Below, one piece after another: positions 6,795 to 15,700 of a stretch of 22,160 nucleotides of DNA. The notes beneath the pieces are model-generated. The model worked only from the letters and a program-made list of their open reading frames with translations, did no database searches and was not told where the DNA came from. Source of the stretch: an uncultured Clostridia bacterium (GTDB taxonomy: Bacteria > Bacillota > Clostridia > Oscillospirales > Oscillospiraceae); assembly GCA_946006895.1 (NCBI GenBank), contig CAMFZO010000006.1, positions 1 through 22,160 on the forward strand, in the 5' to 3' direction. Positions within the stretch are counted from its first letter, which is position 1. Each line of letters begins with the position of its first letter. The translations under genes were made by a program, and so were the position numbers.

Positions 6795-9700
6795 GGTGTA
6801 TCGTACAACCCGCTTTCCGCGTAGTACATCAGATACAGCACATCCTTCTGCTCCGTTGTCAGCTGCAAGCTGTCGATCAGCTCTACAACCTTTTCCTTCT
6901 TCGAACCGGCGATTGTTTTCTCCGGATCATTCGGGTCCTTGTCGGCCTTCATGTTTTCCGCTTTTGACCGGAATTCCATAAATACTCGGCAGGATATTCC
7001 CGCAGCCCTCGCTTCTGTCAGAGCGTCATAGGCGTTTTCGTTCAGCACGGCACCCAGCGCAGCATAGGTCTTATCGTCGCTCATGTTCTGCGCCAGTATC
7101 GCGTCCACCTTGTCCTGTTGCTTCACGCTTTCCCCGTCTCTTGCCTCTGTGCTTTCGACGATCCGTTTTGCGTCCTCCGGCGAAACACCCTGTTCTACGA
7201 GCTTGCTATAGTTCGATTCCTTCGGATTCACAGAACTGTATCTCCCATACCGGAAAGAATCATTGATAATCTCCCTCTGCTTCTTCGTGTATTTCTGCTT
7301 GTCAATCCAATATTGGAATTCCGTCGTCTGCTCCGAAGCACCTATGCTGTCATCGTTGTAGATTCTCTTGTACTCGTTGAACATCTCGGTGATTGCCTTC
7401 CAGCTCATTCCCGCGTCCATCAGTTCCTCGAACGGCTCGTCCTGCGCTGTCCCGTCCTTGTCTCCGAATAACACGCTGTAGATATAAGCCTTTTGCTCAT
7501 CCGTGAAAGAGCTTCCCGCAATGGCGTTTCTCTGCTGTTCAGTTCTTTCGGCGCTTGTTAAGGAATCGTCGTTTTCTATTTTCCTGTGCCCTTGAATCAG
7601 CCCGAACAATTCCGTTCCGTCTCCGCCCTGCTCCGTGATCTCCTTCCACATTTGCGTCTGCCGCGTGGTCAATCCGCTTTCACCGGACGCATAATGCGCT
7701 CTCGATTCTTCCGTAGCATTCACGCCGAAAAGCATCTTCTGCAGGATTCCAAGCACCGAATCATCCGTCACGTATTGCAGCCGTTCATTTTCTCCGGTTC
7801 CGTTCATCTTACCGCCTTCGAGCACCGCCCGGATGCCACCTGCCGTTTTGCTGATCTGTCGTCCTCCCGGCACTGCCGATTTCAGCAGCTCCACCAATGC
7901 CAGCGCCGTGTCATCTGAGAAAACTCCATTCTCATCTGCTGCGTCATAGATTCCCTTCACCGCATCGACGATCCCCGGCAGCGCCGTCGGCAGTGTCCGG
8001 TCTCCCAAACCGAGCATACCGGAAATGTTCGACACGAACGGTATTTCATTGCTCAGATTCCAGGTCGTGTCCTCCACAGCCGCGCCCCAGTCGAATTCAT
8101 CAAACTCCTCATAGTTGGATTCCTCAAACAGGTCCACTCCTGTGACTTTGTTGATCGTCCGCTTGATCCATTCATTGGTGGTCAGTCCGTTGCCGGAGGC
8201 GATAAAGTTTGCCGTCATGCCGAACAGGTCAAACGGCGCAGGCGTTCCGCCGTATTTTTCTTCCGTCCAACGGTTCAGCACAAAAGCCGCAAGTAGGTAT
8301 TTCACAATCAACAGCGCGATCGCTCTTGCCGCCGATGCCTTTCCCTTTTCCCTCGCAATCTGCCGGAAGTCTCGTGGAAGATCCTGTAAAATATGCTCCC
8401 ACGAATTCAGCGCCTCGATCTGGAACATATTCAGCATCTGTTTGACCATCCCCTTGCTGTGGAACGCCAGAGGTTTTGCTCCCTTGCTGCGGTCTGCCAT
8501 TATTTTCTGGCCATAGTTGTCCGCATACCGCATTGCATCATCATGATCCATTCCGTCCTTTACCGCGTCGAGATATGCAGAACGCACCACAAGCGTACTG
8601 AGCATCGAATCCATAAACTCCGTAGGCTTGAACAGTCCCTCCAGCGTCATCTCCCCGACCGATCTCACAATATAGTTCACGCCTTTTTTTGAGGTGATGA
8701 AGTCGCTCTCCATCGCAAATTCCCGCAATTTTCCGGTTGTGAACTCTCCGAGTGCCTGTGCAACGGAAGTCGTCCTTCTCTCCGATAGCAGCGCCGGTAG
8801 CTGCGCCATCTGATTCAGCGCCGATGACAGATTCCCCGCGACATTCGCCCGTGCAAATACCGCGTTGATCTTATTTCCGAAGGTCAGGAGGTTTCTTCCT
8901 CCCATGTGCTCCGTCCCGCGATCTCCTCCGAACTGTTTTCCGGCAAGCACATTCGCATAGTTTTGCAGCCATACGACCATATCTGAATATCTTGTGTTCT
9001 CTCTCCGCTCTCCGATCATCTCCTTGATCAGCGTGTCAAAGGCTTCGTTGATTTCCTCCTTGCTGAAATCATCATATTCCGCGTCTCGTATCCTGCCGAG
9101 ATCCTTCAAATAGTCGATTCGATCCTCCGTGTTCCCGCTGCGGCTCATGTCGATTGCCTCTTGAATGGAGGTCTCAAATGTCCCGGAAACGCCTTGCCGT
9201 AGATATTCCTCCGCTGACCGAATCTTCTGAATGTCATCCATGTGGAACAGCACATCGGAAATGTATGTCACATAGCTTTCAAATCCCTTGACAATATCAT
9301 AATCCGTCGTGTCTCCCATTCTGTGTTCAAAGAACGGCGTCCATCTTTTGCTCGGCCTAAACTCCTCGGTCCGTCCCGCGATTTCTGCCGGCAGTCTCGT
9401 CGCGTTTGCGTTGAATCCAAGCTGTTCCAATGCGTTGGAAAGAAGATTCACCTTGTCGTTTGCCGTAATGTGCGGCGTATACCCTTCGATTTTCCCGATT
9501 GGATTTGCCCCGTGGGCCACAAGGAAATCATTGATCGCGTCAAAATAGTCATCAAACAACTGCCGATATACCGCAGCCGCCGCCTTACATCGCTCTACGT
9601 CGACCTTCGTCCCGTAGCCTTTCTGCATCGCGGACCACTGAGCGTACTTTACCATCCATCTGGTCTGTTCCTTGTCCAAGTCATACTTCACGGCAAGATC

Positions 9701-12700
9701 CAGGATCGTATCTTCCCCGGCCTTTTTCGGGTCCTCCAACTCCTGTGCGGCTTGAATAATATCCTTTTTCTTATCGCTTTCGTTGACTTTCTGAATATAT
9801 CCCTCCAGATCGAGCAGCTCATGTACATAGGCGCTCTCCGCTTTTGTCAGCTTTCTTTCCTTTCCGTCTGCTCCCTTGAATTTGCGCACCTTGTCAAACT
9901 GCTCATTCATCCAGCGTTGGCGTGACGCCTCGTTCCTGGTGACCGGCGCAAAGTAGTAGTTATACAGCTCACTTCCTAGCTCATCACCGAATATCTTCAG
10001 CATATTCCGCTGCGGTGTCCTGTAGTTCATCGTCAGCAGTGCAGAAGGATGGAACAGCGATGGATCCTGTTCGATTTTTTCAGCGTTCGGGAACATATCC
10101 ATGGCCTTCTCCAGGAGAGAATCCCGAATGGCATATCTTCGTTGCTGCACCAGGTTGTTTCCCGCCATGCGCTCGTCCATGCGCAGCGCCGCAAGCTCCG
10201 AAACGGCCTGGAACCGGCACGATCCCGGAATATCAAAATAGGAAAGATCTCCGTTTGCAATATCGACAGCGACTTGCTTTTCCGCTTTCGTCGCGTCCCA
10301 ATACCGCTCTGTCCGTTTGATCTGCTTTGCGATATTTCTTCTTGCTTCTTCCGCGCTGCGCATATTCTGTGTGATGGAATAGTCCGTCACGGAGCCGTCG
10401 ATCTTAACACCGATTTTTTCCAGAGCCTTGCTTGCCGTGAAGTCACTCTTTCGGATTCCATCCGCGTGGACCGTCGCCGCCGTCGGTGCGTTCGGATCTC
10501 TCCATCCCTCCGCGAGTTTTTTCTCTGCGAATTCCTTTGCCGTAGGAACCTTCGTGTTCTTATCTGCCTCCATCTCTTTTACTGCTTTTGCGTAGCCGGG
10601 CGGCGAAAATACCGTGTCGAGCTTTTTCGTGGTCATGACTGCTTTCCACAGGCCCTTTCGCATCGGCTCCACCTGCCACTTCATTCCTGTCGCTGCTTCG
10701 AGATACGATACAGCCTCCTTTGGATCAAGCGTTGTTGTCTTTGAGTAGAACGGCTTTCCTCTCCCGTAGGTATGCGTTACAGTCGCACCTCCCTGGTAAA
10801 AGTCGCTTTCCGGCACCTGCAGGGTCACGGTTGCCGTCGGCTCCTGTTCCCGTGTATTTCCCCGCGTGAGCGTGTTTTGGATTTCCCGCTTCAGGTCCTC
10901 CGCCGTCCTGTGTGGCACTGGCTCACTGTCCATCTCTTTCCGATATGCTTCATCCAATTCCGCGACATCATCTTCAAGAGAATACCGAATGTCCGTTTTC
11001 TCTGTATTGAACCGTTCCGAAATAGGAATAATATTCCCGTCATCGTCGTAGGTCACGGGATCGGCGGACTTGATCTGCTCCGGATTGAACACTATAACTG
11101 TGTGTACGTTCTCTCTCTTACCGTTCACCCACCTGTGCCCGTCATATTCGAGCTCGATGCTATCATATCCACTTTCCCCGTCAAGGAAGAAATCGTTCAG
11201 AAGCTCTCTAAGTTCGCCACGATACCGGTTTTCTACCTTTTCCATTTCTTCGATCAGTCGGTCTTCCTCATCCTCCATCTCTGCAATACGCTCATCCGTT
11301 GTATTCTCTGCGAAGTATTCGTCCTCCATTTCCTCGATCTTGTCATTGATCGGCTGGATAGCACGCTTCATTTCTTCTTGCAGTTCCTCATACCCATCGA
11401 CATTCTCGCAGTACCATTGATTCGCTTCCGTTCTGTTCTTGAAACTGAGCGTTTTCTCAGTTTTAAGATATACTTTCATCTGCACATCTCCGCCAATACC
11501 GATGTCATGGTCGTTCATTTTGAAGAATATACCGTTCGGCGTCTCACTGTCATATTTTGCAGCGACCGGCTTATCCGTTTTGAACGTGTTGAATCGCACT
11601 GATGTCTGATGGTATCGTGCCGCAGGGATATACCCCTCCGCCTTCGCCGCCTCGTCCACCATCTCCTGCGCCGCATTCATATCCCCTGCCCGCACCGCCA
11701 GCAGATAGTCCTCGTCATCGAAAGAAAGTTTCTGCTTGACATTATCGCCTCCATGTGCTACCATGTCCTCATAGACGGTTGCAGTGTTTCTGGCAGTCCC
11801 CGGCGACGGGTTCGTGCTTTTCGCTGCACCCGTCTTATTTTGTAAATATGCCGTCTGCAAATTTATTATATCGTACAGTATTATACTTCCGTTTTTTCTG
11901 GTCCCAGCTATCACATCCGCTGAATAGTCTCTGTTTCCAACTCTGATCAAAACTTTTCCTCTTGCAAAATCAACGATTCTGTCATTACGCGGATGATTTA
12001 ACCCCTCATTTACCCAGTCTGTTGTAGCTTTCAAGATTTCATCTGCATTATTTGTCGCGCGAAATTTATCTGCGCGAATCTGAGGATAGTTTTTATAAAG
12101 CCATTGCGTATATTGGGAATATGTCATTTCTTTTCTGCTTTGCCCGTCGATCTTTATGTCATTTTTACCAACGGTAATCCCATTCGGAAATTTTCTCCGC
12201 AGATTTTCCTTGACAACTGAAACCCACTTATCTTTCTCTACCCCGTCTAAAATATCTTCTTCTATTCTTACGAACGGCTTATTATCTTTTGTGTATTCTA
12301 TAACGAACCTCTGCTCCGGCGCGCCGCGTGTATCCCGCGTGGCGCGTTTATTTTCATCCGTGCCCCGCTGCGTCTGGCTCCTTACGGTATCCTGATACTG
12401 TACCGCGCTCTTCACCGTCGCGAAACGGTTCATGCCGGCATAGGCGTCCGCCAGGACTTCCTCATAGATCAGTTCCATGTCGTCGCCTTCATAGGCCCCA
12501 CGATAGTCCAAAATGTACTGTGCGGCGATCCGCTCGAATTCCTCCGGCTGGAAGTTCTTTCTGATTTCCTCCACGATCTGTTTCACATTGGCCTGTCCCA
12601 TATTCACAAGCGCGTGGAAGTATTCGTGCATTGCAAGCTGCTCCGGCGTGAACCGTGCGGAGCTTACGCTTGCCCATGCTTCATTGGTTCCCTCAATGTA

Positions 12701-15700
12701 CAGCCCCGGTGTTCTGCGAAGTCTGCCGTCCGCCGTCTCGCTCATGAGTGCTCCCTTGAAGAACCGCACGCGGATGCCGCCCGCTTTGATTCTCTCCGCA
12801 GCTTCCTTCATTTCCTCAGTGTAAAGCTCCTCCGGTATCTCCGCAATATTGCCCTCATATTTCTCGCTTCCGAAAACCTCGGAGGCGTTTTTGTATGCCG
12901 TTACCTCGTCAAAGCGCTCGACCTTCCGGTTTAGTCTGCGCTTCCGTATACTCTTTCTTTCATTTTCTGCAAGAATTCCCGTTCCTTCTGTGTCAGAGGC
13001 CCGCTGTGGTCCGCTTTCTCCCACGCTTCCAGCCTGCTCTCCGGGATCCAAAGCGTCCGACCATCCTCTGTCTCTACGCACACTCTGCGTTCCTGTTTCC
13101 GTTCCATTTTGATATTCTCCTTCCTGTCCGCGCACCGGGCCGTTTTCCAACACCGGCGCATAGGCTTGTCTTGTCTGGTTGACCTGTGTCCCGTCTGCGG
13201 AAGCTGCCGGCACCGTCTCCTGCACGGTCGTTCCCTGTGTCCGTGCTTCCAGTTCCGGCCACACGCCGTTCTTATAGCTTTCAATGGCAGCATTCGCGCT
13301 GTCTGTCACCTGCTGCAGCTTTCCGCTTGCGCTTTCGTGCTCCTCCTGTGTGATCCTTGTCAGCGCTAAGGCATTGTCCAGGTTAATCTGTGCCGCCGCT
13401 GCCAGCTTGACTGCATTTGCCGCCGCGTCGATCAGCATTTCTCTGTTTTTCTCCTGGGCCGCCTTATTGTGTTCCTCCTGCCACAGCGCAGCCACTTCCC
13501 CGGCATTTTCCATGGCTGCCTCATAGCTCAGGGAATAGGCATCCATATCCCCGAGCCGTCCTTCCGCCTGATTTACCCTGTTCTGTACTTCTTTCGCAGA
13601 AATGTCCGCTTCTCTCGCTGTGTCTTCTGTCTGTTCTGCTCCCTCCGGCGCTTCCGTTGCTTGTCTCTGCTCCCCGCTTACCTGCTGTCTTGCCCGATTC
13701 ATGCGCTTGATCTGGTCATATTCCTGCAAAATCCGTTGGAAATCCCCGGAGGCTTTTTCCGCCTGTCTCTCAGAAAAACCGTTTTCCTGCATCAGCTTTT
13801 GGCTGCCGCCGAGATAATTTATGGCATAGATCGCCATCTGTTTGCTTGCGGCCTCTATGTCTGCCTGCTGATCCTCCGTAAAGAACTTGATCTTTTTATA
13901 GTCGCCCGCGCTGTTGACAGGCCCAAGTTGCTGAACCAGCGCATCACCGCCGGATAGTATCATAGACAGCATCACGCCGGACGCGAAATCGTTTCCCAGG
14001 CTTTCCCATGTTACGTCTGTTTTTCCGTACATGGCATAGTCCACGGCCATCATGCCGACGGAGGAAATGATCTCCTCCAATCCTTCGCCCAGCAGATCCA
14101 TAGCCTTGCTTGTCAGCGCCTTTTGTGCCATTGCGCCGAAGGCCCGGTTTTTCATCAGATCGAGCCACGTTGAAGAGATCGACCGGAAAGAGCCGTCATC
14201 CGTCAAGCTGTAGACCCATTTGGTAAACAGGCCAGCATCTTCCCCGTCAAGCAACGGGTTGCCGTCAAACAGCTTTTCAGAGAAGAACTCAGCGGCTCCG
14301 TCCGCCAGCGCGTACAACGTTTTTTCTGCTTCATTCAGTCTCTCATCGTTTGAAATGCTTCCGTAGGTATTCAGCGCGGCATTTCCCGCCATGGCGAGCA
14401 GTCTCGCGTTTTTTACGCTGTAACCCATGGCTCTGTATGCAGCGCTGAACTGTGTTGCGTTCAATGCTCTGCTGCTGACCTTTGCCGTGTTTCCAATCGA
14501 CCCGGTAAATCCCATGGTTCCCATCTGAAGGGAACCGCCGAATGCCGCGCTTGTCCCCATTCCGATAGCGGAGGCTGTCAGTCCCGGGATAAATTCCTCA
14601 AGCCATCGAACGACCTTGTTCTGCACACCGCTTAACGCTTCGTTATATTCCCGCTGCTCGTTGTACATGATCTGCTCTGCTTTAACGAGGTTACGGCTCG
14701 TGTAATCCTGCTGCTCCCGGCCCTTACTTGCCAGTGTCTCTCCCGCGTCGTCAAAGCCCATCAGCGTCAGAATGCCGCCCACGCCCTCGTTCAGGTATCC
14801 GCTTGCGCGCACCATCCATTGATCCAGCGCCTCTGCAGGTACCCCAAATATCTGTTGTGTTGCAAGCTCCAATCCCGTGTCAACGCCCTCGACGGCTACC
14901 TCGCCGGCGCCGCGTGTCCCCACATAAGTCAGCGCCGCGTTTATGCCGTCGGTGTTTCCCAGCAGGCCGTTCTCTCTTCTTGTTGCGATCCACTCGTCGG
15001 CAGTTTCCTGCGGCAGCTTCCCATTCTGCGCCAGCATATTAAAACGATTTATGATCTTGTCATATTCCTCCGCTGTCACCGGCTTGTTCGCCAGATACAG
15101 TCCCGCTGCCATTTTATCATCGTCAGGCGTTTTTCCAACGGAAGAATTCTCTCCGGTCAGTCTTCCTGATGAAAGGAATTCCATCAGTTCCTCCGTCGTT
15201 CGGTACGGAACGCTTTCCCTGGTCGTCTTTTTCCTATTCGGCAAGTAATCAGTGCTTCCCTCGCTGTAGCCGTTCTGGTATCTCCATTCCTTCATGAAAT
15301 CATCGGAGGAATCGCCGAACGCCCACTGCATTGCCTCCTGCATCTGCTCATCATCGACTTTATCCTGATAGTCACCTACGATCTTGTAGACGCGATCTGC
15401 AATGCTCTGTGCCTCTCTTTCCGTATAGGTGCCAGAATACATCACGTAGGCAAGCTGCTGCTGCAGTTCGTCCCACAGTCCCTGTGCTTCTTCCGGGTCT
15501 CTGGCTCTCATCTCCCAGTCTGTAAGCTCCGGCTGTCCAAAGCTCTGTTTTTCCCCTTCCAGCGGGTTAGCTTTCTTTTCCGTTGCCCTCGGCGTATAGT
15601 AGCCCTCGATCAGATAAAGGGTGTCGCTGATTGCTTGCTGCTGCTGCGCTTTATCCTTGCCCTCAAAGCCTGCGCCGAAATAGACGCCGGTATCATTTTC

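Noticed and set aside
12931..13293. The longer 120-codon version of the nested frame
   Set aside because: The first 62 codons are Arg/Cys-rich and not protein-like. The strong Shine-Dalgarno belongs to the internal ATG at 13107, so only the last 58 codons are kept.
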